Made by a program: the position numbers and the translations under genes. A stretch of DNA of 29,027 nucleotides from assembly GCA_035761805.1 (NCBI GenBank), contig DASTQL010000064.1, positions 1-29,027 on the forward strand. The letters are read 5' to 3'. This document shows, one piece after another, positions 15,764-23,833 of this stretch (its first letter is position 1; each line of letters starts with the position of its first letter). The DNA comes from DASTQL01 sp035761805 (GTDB lineage: Bacteria; Actinomycetota; Actinomycetes; Jiangellales; Jiangellaceae). Below the pieces are notes generated by a model. That model was not told the origin of the DNA and ran no database searches. It saw nothing but the letters and a program-made list of their open reading frames with translations.

Positions 15764-15817
15764 GGCCATCACGAGGCGTCCGCACCTGGTGATGGCACCA
15801 GCACCCTCGTGATGGCC
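15764..15817. terminator. Nested inverted repeat between convergent arcC and yebC, probable bidirectional terminator
   Basis: GGCCATCACGAGG (15764-15776) and CCTCGTGATGGCC (15805-15817) are perfect 13-bp inverted copies. Inside them lies a second hairpin, CTGGTG-ATGG-CACCAG (15786-15801). The octamer CACCCTCG occurs at 15753-15760 and 15802-15809, so the CGAGG arm can pair with either CCTCG copy and alternative folds are possible. There is no T-tract, which is normal for high-GC Actinobacteria. Its position at the meeting point of two operons supports termination in both directions. A dispersed intergenic repeat is the alternative. Confidence 0.5.
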
Positions 15818-15837
15818 AGGAGCGATTCGCCAGAGCG

Positions 15838-16599
<762 letters not shown>

Positions 16600-16632
16600 C
16601 CGAGATCTCTCCTTGTCGCCCTGGTGTGGGGT

Positions 16633-17244
16633 CTACCCGACGGCTCGCACCAGCTCGACGAAGAGCCGGTGCACCCGGGTGTCGCCGGTCAGCTCCGGGT
16701 GGAACGAGGTGGCCAGCAGGCCGCCCTGCCGCACCGCGACGATCCTATCGGCGGCCGGGCCGGTGGCGACCCGCGCGAGCACCTCCACGTCGGCGCCGAC
16801 CTTCTCGACCCACGGGGCACGGATGAAGACCGCTCGCAGGGCCGGCCCCGCGCCCAGCACCGGGAAGTCGAGGTCGGCCTCGAAGGAGTCGACCTGCCGC
16901 CCGAACGCGTTGCGCCGCACCACCACGTCCAGACCACCGACCGTCTCCTGCCCCGCCACCCCGCCCTCGAGGTTGTCCGCCAGCATGATCATCCCTGCGC
17001 ACGAGCCGTACGCCGGCAGGCCGGCCCGGACCGCGCACCGCAGCGGCTCCAGCAGGTCGTTGGCCACGGCGAGACGCCACATGGTCGTGGACTCCCCGCC
17101 CGGCAGGACCAGACCGTCGACGCCGGCGAGCTCCCGAGCGGTGCGCACCGCACGGGTGCGGGCACCGACCGCTTCGAGGGCGCGCCGGTGCTCGCGTACG
17201 TCGCCCTGCAGGGCGAGGACGCCGACGAGAGGAGGCGAGGTCAC
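16633..17244 (-). CDS. pdxT: Pyridoxal 5'-phosphate synthase glutaminase subunit PdxT
   Basis: Releases ammonia from glutamine and channels it to PdxS for pyridoxal phosphate synthesis. The 203-residue protein starts VGVLALQGDVREHR after six residues. It has the LVLPGGESTTM loop, the nucleophile Cys82 in YGSCAGMIMLA, and the His182/Glu184 pair in SFHPELTGD, so the class I glutaminase triad is complete. The GTG at 17242-17244 is chosen because the family N-terminus begins right there; the longer open frame upstream is unrelated sequence overlapping pdxS. The stop is TAG. It follows pdxS by 55 bases. Confidence 0.95.
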   Translation of the reverse strand: MTSPPLVGVLALQGDVREHRRALEAVGARTRAVRTARELAGVDGLVLPGGESTTMWRLAVANDLLEPLRCAVRAGLPAYGSCAGMIMLADNLEGGVAGQETVGGLDVVVRRNAFGRQVDSFEADLDFPVLGAGPALRAVFIRAPWVEKVGADVEVLARVATGPAADRIVAVRQGGLLATSFHPELTGDTRVHRLFVELVRAVG

Positions 17245-17299
17245 CGCTCCAGGGTACGGGCCGGCCGCGCGCGGGCCACGGCCGTGACCCTCCGCCGCC

Positions 17300-18271
17300 T
17301 CACCAGCCGCGCTCGGCCAGCCGGTGCGGTGCGGGCAGCTCTTCGACGTTGATGCCCACCATGGCCGCACCGAGGCCGCGGGACACCTTGGCGAGGACGT
17401 CCGGGTTGTCGAAGTGCATGGTCGCCTGGACGATGGCGGCCGCCCGGCGGGCGGGGTCGCCGGACTTGAAGATGCCCGAGCCGACGAAGACGCCGTCGGC
17501 ACCCAGCTGCATCATCATCGCGGCATCGGCCGGCGTCGCGATCCCACCGGCGGTGAAGAGGACGACGGGCAGCGAGCCACGCTCGGCCACCTCGCGGACC
17601 AGCTCGTAGGGGGCCTGCAGCTCCTTGGCGGCCACGTAGAGCTCGTCCGGGCTCATCGACGAGAGCCGGCGCAGCTCCGCGCGGATCGTCCGCATGTGCG
17701 TGACCGCGTTGGACACGTCGCCCGTGCCCGCCTCGCCCTTCGACCGGATCATCGCCGCCCCCTCGGCGAGGCGGCGCAGGGCCTCCCCGAGGTTGGTGGC
17801 CCCGCACACGAAGGGGACGGTGAACTGCCACTTGTCGATGTGGTGGGAGTAGTCGGCGGGGCTGAGCACCTCCGACTCGTCGACGTAGTCGACCCCCAGC
17901 GCCTGGAGGACCTGCGCCTCGACGAAGTGCCCGATCCGCGCCTTGGCCATCACGGGGACGGAGACGGCCTCGATGATCCGCTCGATCATGTCCGGGTCGG
18001 ACATCCGGGACACGCCGCCCTGGGCACGGATGTCTGCGGGGACGCGCTCGAGCGCCATCACGGCGACGGCCCCGGCGTCCTCGGCGATCCGTGCCTGCTC
18101 AGGCGTGACCACGTCCATGATCACACCACCCTTGAGCATCTCCGCCATGCCGCGCTTGACCCGGGCCGTGCCTGTCGTGGCTCCCCCCTCCGGGGGCCTG
18201 GTGGTGGAGGTGGTCGGGTTGTCGGGCACGGAGGACCTCACGAGCATCGCTGACGGCGTGGACTCCTCCAT
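17300..18271 (-). CDS. pdxS: Pyridoxal 5'-phosphate synthase lyase subunit PdxS
   Basis: Condenses ribose 5-phosphate, glyceraldehyde 3-phosphate and ammonia to pyridoxal phosphate as a dodecamer with PdxT. The conserved protein begins at TGTARVKRGMAEMLKGGVI and runs through MALERVPADIRAQGGVSRM, the lysine-bearing PVMAKARIGHF, GEAGTGDVSNA and LFTAGGIATPADAAMMMQLG (in parts), ending PHRLAERGW. The start is uncertain. The ATG at 18269-18271 gives 323 residues with about 30 disordered Ser/Thr/Pro residues before the conserved core. The GTG at 18290-18292, overlapping the upstream gene's stop as GTGA, would give 330. Neither has a strong ribosome site, so translational coupling from the upstream gene is likely. 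Confidence 0.95.
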   Translation of the reverse strand: MEESTPSAMLVRSSVPDNPTTSTTRPPEGGATTGTARVKRGMAEMLKGGVIMDVVTPEQARIAEDAGAVAVMALERVPADIRAQGGVSRMSDPDMIERIIEAVSVPVMAKARIGHFVEAQVLQALGVDYVDESEVLSPADYSHHIDKWQFTVPFVCGATNLGEALRRLAEGAAMIRSKGEAGTGDVSNAVTHMRTIRAELRRLSSMSPDELYVAAKELQAPYELVREVAERGSLPVVLFTAGGIATPADAAMMMQLGADGVFVGSGIFKSGDPARRAAAIVQATMHFDNPDVLAKVSRGLGAAMVGINVEELPAPHRLAERGW

Positions 18272-18288
18272 GGTAGGCGTGCGTGAGG

Positions 18289-18828
18289 TCACCGGAGCCC
18301 TGGCGGCGGCGAGTCGTCCAACTCGACGGTCTCGGGCCAGCCGGCCCGGCCCGCCAGGCCCAGCCGCCGCACGACGACCTTGCGCCGGAGCCGCCGGGTG
18401 GTCCGTACGGCGTCGTTGTGGAACCGCCGCGCGTGCTCCACCCTCCGGCAGGCAGCGGCCAGCTCGTCCAGCAACGGCCCCGCGCCAGGCCGGTCCCGCA
18501 GCCGCCGGACGTGGTCGGGGTCACCCAGCGCCAGGCCCAGTGCGGCGGTGAGGTCGCTCTCGGCCTGCTCCCGGCCGTCTTCGTCGACCGCCCGGGCGTG
18601 GTGGGCCGCGTCGGCCACGACCAGCGAGCTCGCCGGGTCGAGCAGGCCACTGGTCGCGAGCTCGAGGGCCGCCCCCGAGCGCCGGAGCAGCTGTGCGTCG
18701 AGCACGGCACGCGCGGCCTCTACGCGGTTGTGCATGCGGTCGACCCGGCTGGCGGTCCAGGTGAGGTACACGGTCGCGAGGACCGCCACCAGGACCGCGA
18801 CGAGCAACCACTCCACGAACGGCGGCAC
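18289..18828 (-). CDS. LemA-like single-pass membrane protein of unknown function
   Basis: A 179-residue protein with one N-terminal hydrophobic helix (about residues 5-24) followed by a largely alpha-helical soluble part. Residues about 30-55 (RVDRMHNRVEAARAVLDAQL) match the start of LemA-type coiled domains. YNxxR-like spacing recurs near HARRFHNDAVRTTRRLRRK at about 135-153. No enzymatic motif is visible. The GTG start has GAGGAG five bases upstream that overlaps the pimA stop region. Its stop overlaps a possible pdxS GTG. Genes of this kind between PIM synthesis and pdxS genes recur in Actinobacteria as I recall, but their function is unknown. Confidence 0.8.
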   Translation of the reverse strand: MPPFVEWLLVAVLVAVLATVYLTWTASRVDRMHNRVEAARAVLDAQLLRRSGAALELATSGLLDPASSLVVADAAHHARAVDEDGREQAESDLTAALGLALGDPDHVRRLRDRPGAGPLLDELAAACRRVEHARRFHNDAVRTTRRLRRKVVVRRLGLAGRAGWPETVELDDSPPPGLR

Positions 18829-18837
18829 TCCCGCTCC

Positions 18838-19983
18838 TCAGCCAGGGGGCCGGGAGGAGCGGGCTGCGGCCGGCCGGCGGCCGGCCGCAGCCGCCATCTC
18901 GTAGACGGCGAGGACGTCGTCGGCCACGGTCGACCAGTCGTAGCGACGCACGGCGACGGCAGCGACCTCGCTGAGCCGACGGCGGCGGGCCGGGTCGTCG
19001 AGCAGCTCGGCCAGTCCAGCGGCAAGGGCCGGGGCGTCACCGGACGGCACGAGGACGCCCAGCCGGCCCTCGTCGAGGACGGCACGGAAGGCGGCCAGGT
19101 CGCTGGCGAGGACCGGTGTGCCCGCGGCCATGGCCTCGGCGAGGACGATGCCGAACGACTCCCCGCCGGTGTGCGGCGCCACATAGACGTCACTGGACGT
19201 CAGCATGGCCGCCTTGTCCGCCTCGGACACCCCGCCCAGGAACGTCACCGACGACCGGACGTCCGCATGCATCCTCGCGCGATGCTCCTGGACGTCACCC
19301 CGGCCGGCGACGAGAAGCCGGGTGCCGGGGCGTCCCCGTACGAGCGCCGTCCACGCCTCGAGCAGGACCGGGAGGCCCTTGCGCGGCTCGTCCAGCCGTC
19401 CGAGGAAGCACGCCGTTCCCTCGGCGCCGCGCCACTCGGGGCGCGGCTCGGCCGTGGCGAAGGTGTCGACGTACAGGCCGTTGGGGATCAGCACGGGGTC
19501 GCCGCCGAAGTGCTGGACCAGGGTGGTCCGCGCCTCCTCGCTCACCGCCACCCGCGCCGTGATCTTCTCCATCGCGGGCTGGAGGATCCCGTAGGCCGCG
19601 TTCAGCGCCCGGGACCGCGACATCGAGGTGTGGAACGTTGCGACCACCGGCATCGTGGCCCACCACACCGCGAGCAGGGACAGGCTGGGGGTTGCCGGTT
19701 CGTGCACGTGCACGACGTCGAACCCGCCGTCGCCGAGCCAGCGCCGGACCCGGGTCGCCGACAGGGGCCCGAAGGTGAGCCTGGCCACCGAGCCGTTGTA
19801 ACGAACGGGCACCGCGCGGCCGGCGCCGACGACGTAGGGCGGGACGGGGGTGTCGTCGTCGGCTGGTGCCAGGACCGACACCGTGTGCCCGCGCCGTTGC
19901 AGCTCCTCGGCCAGGTCCCGCACGTGCACCTGCACCCCCCCGGGGACGTCCCAGGAGTACGGACAGACGATGCCGATCCTCAC
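18838..19983 (-). CDS. pimA: Phosphatidylinositol alpha-mannosyltransferase PimA
   Basis: GDP-mannose-dependent GT4 enzyme that adds the first mannose to phosphatidylinositol on the inner face of the plasma membrane. The 381-residue protein begins MRIGIVCPYSWDVPGGVQVH, very typical of PimA. VVHVHEPATPSLSLLA and VATFHTSMSRSR follow in the acceptor domain, then VLIPNGLYVDTF and FLGRLDEPRKGLPVLL, and the donor-site EX7E motif in GGESFGIVLAEAMAAG. The tail of about 20 residues is Ala/Arg-rich and variable. The GTG start overlaps the patA stop by four bases (19980-19983), and a LemA-like gene follows after nine bases. Confidence 0.95.
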   Translation of the reverse strand: MRIGIVCPYSWDVPGGVQVHVRDLAEELQRRGHTVSVLAPADDDTPVPPYVVGAGRAVPVRYNGSVARLTFGPLSATRVRRWLGDGGFDVVHVHEPATPSLSLLAVWWATMPVVATFHTSMSRSRALNAAYGILQPAMEKITARVAVSEEARTTLVQHFGGDPVLIPNGLYVDTFATAEPRPEWRGAEGTACFLGRLDEPRKGLPVLLEAWTALVRGRPGTRLLVAGRGDVQEHRARMHADVRSSVTFLGGVSEADKAAMLTSSDVYVAPHTGGESFGIVLAEAMAAGTPVLASDLAAFRAVLDEGRLGVLVPSGDAPALAAGLAELLDDPARRRRLSEVAAVAVRRYDWSTVADDVLAVYEMAAAAGRRPAAARSSRPPG

Positions 19984-20936
19984 CGGTGGATCCCGACGCC
20001 CGGGGGTCGCCGCTGGTCGAGATCGGCCGAGAACACGGTCTGGAGCATGTGCCAGTCCTGCGGGGTCGAGCGGATGCCCGCCGAGAACACGTCGGCCAGC
20101 CGTTGCGTCATGGCCGTGTGCCGGGGGCGACCGGTGCCGTCCGCCGGTGGCGGGACCTCCTCGTGGAACCAGATGACGAGACGATGGTCGGGGGCGTCGC
20201 CCTCGTACGCGAGCGTCACCGGAAGCAGCGCGGCGCCGGTCCGTAGGGCCAGCGCGGCGGGACCGGGAGGCAGCCGGGCGGGCTCCCCCAGGAGCTCCAC
20301 CTCCACGCCTCGGGAGGTGAGGTCGCGGTCGGCGAGCAGGGGCACCAGACGGGGCTCCCGGAGCCGCCGGACGAGCGCGCCGAAGACCTCCTCGCGACCT
20401 CCGGTGAGGGGCAGGACCTCCATGCCCAGACCGGTCCGGTAGGCGACGAAGCGGTCGTACAGCCGCTCCGGACGCAGCCGCTCCGCGACGGTGGTCACGG
20501 GCACGCCCGTGAGACAGGCCCACGCACCCGCGTGGTCCCAGTTGGCCATGTGCGGGAGCGCCGCGACCACGCCGCGACCGCTCGCCAGATTGTCACGGAG
20601 CCGGTGCTCTCCCTCGACCCGGACGCGTGAGACGACCCGCTCCCGGTCCCAGTCCGGCAGGCGGAAGGCGTCGCACCAGTAGCGGAAGTAGGAGCGCATG
20701 CCAGCACGCGACGCCTCCCTGATCTCGGTCGACCCTGCGGGTACGTCCAACGCTCGCGCCAGGTTGGCCTCCAGCCGGAGCACCCCGTGGCCCTTCCGCC
20801 GCCAGGCGGCGTCGGCGAGCCGGTCGAAGGACGCGTAGGCGGCCCGCTCCGGGAGCCGCCGCACGGTCGACCAGCCACCGCCGTAGCCGAGCACGGCGAG
20901 CTGCTCACGGACACCTGCCGCCACGGGTGTGCTCAC
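19980..20936 (-). CDS. patA: Phosphatidylinositol mannoside acyltransferase (PatA/HtrB-LpxL family)
   Basis: Acylates the mannose of PIM1/PIM2 at the membrane. The 318-residue protein has the lysophospholipid acyltransferase HX4D motif HMANWD (His129, Asp134), the EANLARAL segment typical of the bacterial lipid A/PIM acyltransferase group, and PLLADRDLTSRGVEVELLGEPA. The C-terminal region holds QRLADVFSAGIRSTPQDWHML. The open frame extends far upstream across pgsA, but the real start is the GTG at 20934-20936. It overlaps the pgsA stop as GTGA. Context between pgsA and pimA makes the PIM substrate very likely. Confidence 0.94.
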   Translation of the reverse strand: MSTPVAAGVREQLAVLGYGGGWSTVRRLPERAAYASFDRLADAAWRRKGHGVLRLEANLARALDVPAGSTEIREASRAGMRSYFRYWCDAFRLPDWDRERVVSRVRVEGEHRLRDNLASGRGVVAALPHMANWDHAGAWACLTGVPVTTVAERLRPERLYDRFVAYRTGLGMEVLPLTGGREEVFGALVRRLREPRLVPLLADRDLTSRGVEVELLGEPARLPPGPAALALRTGAALLPVTLAYEGDAPDHRLVIWFHEEVPPPADGTGRPRHTAMTQRLADVFSAGIRSTPQDWHMLQTVFSADLDQRRPPGVGIHR

Positions 20937-21550
20937 GACGGGTGGGGCAACGCCTGGCGGCGCACCTCGAGGACCCGCTGGCCGACGGTCCAGGCGCTCG
21001 CGGCGGCGAGCAGCCAGAGGACGACCTCCAGCACCTGGACCGGGAGGTCGAGGAGCCCGACCAGCCCCACGGTGAGCAGGACGGCGACGAGCCGGTCGGC
21101 GCGCTCGGCGACGCCGACGTCGGCGGTCATGCCCAGGCCCTCGGCCCGCGCCTTCGTGTACGGGACGATGGCACCGAGCGCCAGGCAGGCCAGCGCCAGC
21201 GCCGCCAGGCGCAGGTCGTCGCCCGACCCGGCGAACCACAGCACCAGGCCCCCGAACACCGCGGCGTCGCCGAACCGGTCGAGGACGGAGTCGAGGAAGG
21301 CACCCCACGAGCTGGATCGCCCGGACAGCCGGGCCATGGTCCCGTCGAGCGTGTCCGCGAAGACGAACGCCGTGATGACCAGGGTGCCGGCGAGGAACTC
21401 GCCGCGCGGGTAGAAGCCCAGGGCACCGACGCACACCCCCACCGTGCCCACCACGGTGACCACGTCCGGGCTGATCCCGGCGCGGAGGAGCCCTCGGGCC
21501 ACCGGCGTGAGGACCCGCGTCACAGCGGCGCGGGTGAAGCGGCTGAGCAT
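20933..21550 (-). CDS. pgsA: Phosphatidylinositol phosphate synthase (CDP-alcohol phosphatidyltransferase)
   Basis: Transfers a phosphatidyl group from CDP-diacylglycerol to inositol 1-phosphate in actinobacterial phosphatidylinositol synthesis. The 205-residue membrane protein has the complete family motif DX2DGX2ARX8GX3DX3D at residues 66-91 (Asp66, Asp69, Arg74, Gly83, Asp87, Asp91) and about six hydrophobic helices. The conserved start MLSRFTRAAVTRVLTPVA corresponds to the ATG at 21548-21550. An in-frame ATG at 21589 would add 13 residues, but a TAGCAT hexamer (21588-21593, minus strand) there could be the -10 element, which favours the inner start. It is the first gene of the PIM/pyridoxal operon and is divergent from the EF-G-like gene. 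Confidence 0.94.
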   Translation of the reverse strand: MLSRFTRAAVTRVLTPVARGLLRAGISPDVVTVVGTVGVCVGALGFYPRGEFLAGTLVITAFVFADTLDGTMARLSGRSSSWGAFLDSVLDRFGDAAVFGGLVLWFAGSGDDLRLAALALACLALGAIVPYTKARAEGLGMTADVGVAERADRLVAVLLTVGLVGLLDLPVQVLEVVLWLLAAASAWTVGQRVLEVRRQALPHPS

Positions 21551-21679
21551 GCGAACGGGGCCTTCGCTCGGGGTCCGGGGCGGCGCCATGCTAGCCGTGG
21601 CGAGCCCCAGGCCCTTGTGCCGTTCAGGGTCCGGGGTAAAGGCTGCCCTGGACCGGACAGGGCAAGGAGGCGAAGTCAG

Positions 21680-23833
21680 ATGGCGGACAAGCAGGCGGGG
21701 CAGGCCGGAGCCGCGGGCAGGGCACCGGTGGCCGACCGGCCCGACGAGGTGCGCAACGTCGTGCTGGTGGGCCACACGGGCTCGGGCAAGACCACGCTGG
21801 TCGAGACCCTGCTGGCGGCGACCGGGACGATCCAGCGGCCCGGCCGCGTCGAGGAGGGCACGACGGTCAGCGACCACGACGAGGCGGAGATCCGTCAACA
21901 GCGCTCGGTGGGTCTCTCCCTCGCGCCGCTCCAGCACGAGGGCACGAAGGTCAACCTGCTGGACACCCCGGGGTACGCCGACTTCGTCGGTGACCTGCGC
22001 GCCGGCCTCCGCGCCGCCGACTGCGCGCTCTTCGTCGTCTCCGCGGTGGACGGCATCGACGGGACAACACGCATGCTCTGGGAGGAGTGCGCCGCCGTCG
22101 CGATGCCGCGGGCCGTCGTTGTGACCAAGGCGGACCACGGGCGAGCGGACTGGGACGCCACGCTGACCGCCTGCCAGGAGGCGTTCGGTGAGCGGGTGCT
22201 CCCGCTCTACCTGCCGTTGCGCGACGACGGTGCCCCGCCGGGCGGGCTGCTGGCCCTGCTGAGCCAGCGCGTGGCGGACTACTCCGGCGGCGACCGCGTG
22301 GAGCGCGAGCCCGACGAGGCGGAGGCGGCCCGGATCGCGGAGGCCCGGGGTGTCCTGATCGAGGCAGTGATCGAGGAGTCCGAGGACGAGACACTCATGG
22401 ACCGCTACCTCGGCGGGGAGGAGATCGACCTCGAGGTCCTGGTCGACGACCTCGAGAAGGCCGTCGCGAAGGCCACCTTCTTCCCGGTCCTGACGACAGC
22501 GGCACCCAACCCGCTCGGGACCGCCGAGCTGCTCGAGATCATGACCAGCGCGTTCCCCTCGCCGTACGAGCACCCGCTGCCGGAGGTGACGTCACTCGAG
22601 GGCAAGCCGCGCACCGGCCTGTCCTGCGACCCGGACGGGCCCCTGCTGGCCGAGGTCGTCAAGACCACCTCGGACCCGTACGTCGGGAGGATCAGCCTGG
22701 TCCGGGTGTTCTCCGGCACGCTGCGCCCGGATCTGACGGTGCACGTGTCGGGCCACTTCCTGGCCGACCGTGGGCACGAGGAGCACGACGAGGACGAGCG
22801 GATCGGCGCGCTCAGCGCGCCGCTCGGCCGTACCCAGCGCACGGTCGGACAGTGCGTGGCGGGCGACATCTGCGCGGTCGCCAAGCTGTCCCGCGCCGAG
22901 ACCGGAGACACGCTCTCCGACAAGGACGACCCGCTGCTCATGCGGCCGTGGGCCATGCCGGAGCCGCTGCTCCCGGTGGCGATCGTCGCCCACGCCAAGG
23001 CCGACGAGGACAAGCTCTCGCAGGCTCTGCAGCGGCTCGGGGCCGAGGACCCCAGCCTCCGCCTGGAGAACAACTCCGAGACGCACCAGCTCGTGCTGTG
23101 GACGATGGGCGAGGCGCACGCCGACGTCCTCCTCGACCGGCTCCGCAACCGCTACGGCGTCGCCGTGGACCAGGTCGACCTCCGGGTCCCGCTGCGCGAG
23201 ACCTTCTCGGGTCCCGCGAAGGGGCACGGCCGTCACGTCAAGCAGTCCGGCGGCCACGGCCAGTACGCCGTCTGCGACGTCGAGGTGGAGCCACTTCCCG
23301 AGGGGTCCGGCTTCGAGTTCCGCGACCGGGTCGTGGGCGGGGCCGTCCCGCGGCAGTTCATCCCGTCGGTGGAGAAGGGTGTGCGGGCGCAGATGGCTCG
23401 CGGCGTGGCGGCCGGGTACCCGGTGGTCGACATCAAGGTGACTCTGGTCGACGGCAAGGCGCACAGCGTGGACTCGTCCGACATGGCCTTCCAGACGGCG
23501 GGGTCCCTGGCGCTGCGCGACGCGGCGGACGCGTCCGGCGTGCAGCTGCTCGAGCCGGTCGACGAGATCGGGGTCCTGGTGAGCGACGACTATGTGGGCT
23601 CGGTCATGGGCGACCTGTCCTCCCGGCGTGGCCGCGTCCTGGGCACGGAGCCGGTGGGTGTCGGTCGCACGCTCGTGCGCGCCGAGGTGCCGCAGACCGA
23701 GATCGTCCGCTACGCCATCGACCTGCGGTCCCTGAGCCAGGGCACCGGGACGTTCACCAGGCAGTTCGCCCGGTACGAGCCGATGCCCGCCCACCTGGCG
23801 ACCAAGGTCAAGGAGGCGGCGGCGTCGTCCTGA
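21680..23833 (+). CDS. Elongation factor G-like GTPase (EF-G2 type)
   Basis: A 717-residue translational GTPase paralogue. The P-loop is GHTGSGKTT (31-39), the G3 motif is DTPGYADF (95-102), and G4 is TKAD (149-152). The switch I region reads RSVGLSLAP instead of the RGIT of canonical EF-G. Domains II to V follow. Domain IV is recognisable by GHGRHVKQSGGHGQYA, and the C-terminus by GDLSSRRGRVLG. This matches the actinobacterial EF-G-like group (FusA2 of mycobacteria) rather than the essential EF-G, which normally sits with rpsL-rpsG-tuf. The true role of the group is unclear. The ATG has AAGGAGG nine bases upstream. Its 3' end overlaps the convergent downstream gene by 26 bases. Confidence 0.92.
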   Translation: MADKQAGQAGAAGRAPVADRPDEVRNVVLVGHTGSGKTTLVETLLAATGTIQRPGRVEEGTTVSDHDEAEIRQQRSVGLSLAPLQHEGTKVNLLDTPGYADFVGDLRAGLRAADCALFVVSAVDGIDGTTRMLWEECAAVAMPRAVVVTKADHGRADWDATLTACQEAFGERVLPLYLPLRDDGAPPGGLLALLSQRVADYSGGDRVEREPDEAEAARIAEARGVLIEAVIEESEDETLMDRYLGGEEIDLEVLVDDLEKAVAKATFFPVLTTAAPNPLGTAELLEIMTSAFPSPYEHPLPEVTSLEGKPRTGLSCDPDGPLLAEVVKTTSDPYVGRISLVRVFSGTLRPDLTVHVSGHFLADRGHEEHDEDERIGALSAPLGRTQRTVGQCVAGDICAVAKLSRAETGDTLSDKDDPLLMRPWAMPEPLLPVAIVAHAKADEDKLSQALQRLGAEDPSLRLENNSETHQLVLWTMGEAHADVLLDRLRNRYGVAVDQVDLRVPLRETFSGPAKGHGRHVKQSGGHGQYAVCDVEVEPLPEGSGFEFRDRVVGGAVPRQFIPSVEKGVRAQMARGVAAGYPVVDIKVTLVDGKAHSVDSSDMAFQTAGSLALRDAADASGVQLLEPVDEIGVLVSDDYVGSVMGDLSSRRGRVLGTEPVGVGRTLVRAEVPQTEIVRYAIDLRSLSQGTGTFTRQFARYEPMPAHLATKVKEAAASS

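Noticed and set aside
20927..21679. An upstream in-frame extension of the EF-G-like gene
   Set aside because: The extension runs antisense to pgsA and is repetitive. The ATG at 21680 has a strong AAGGAGG site and the family N-terminus begins there.
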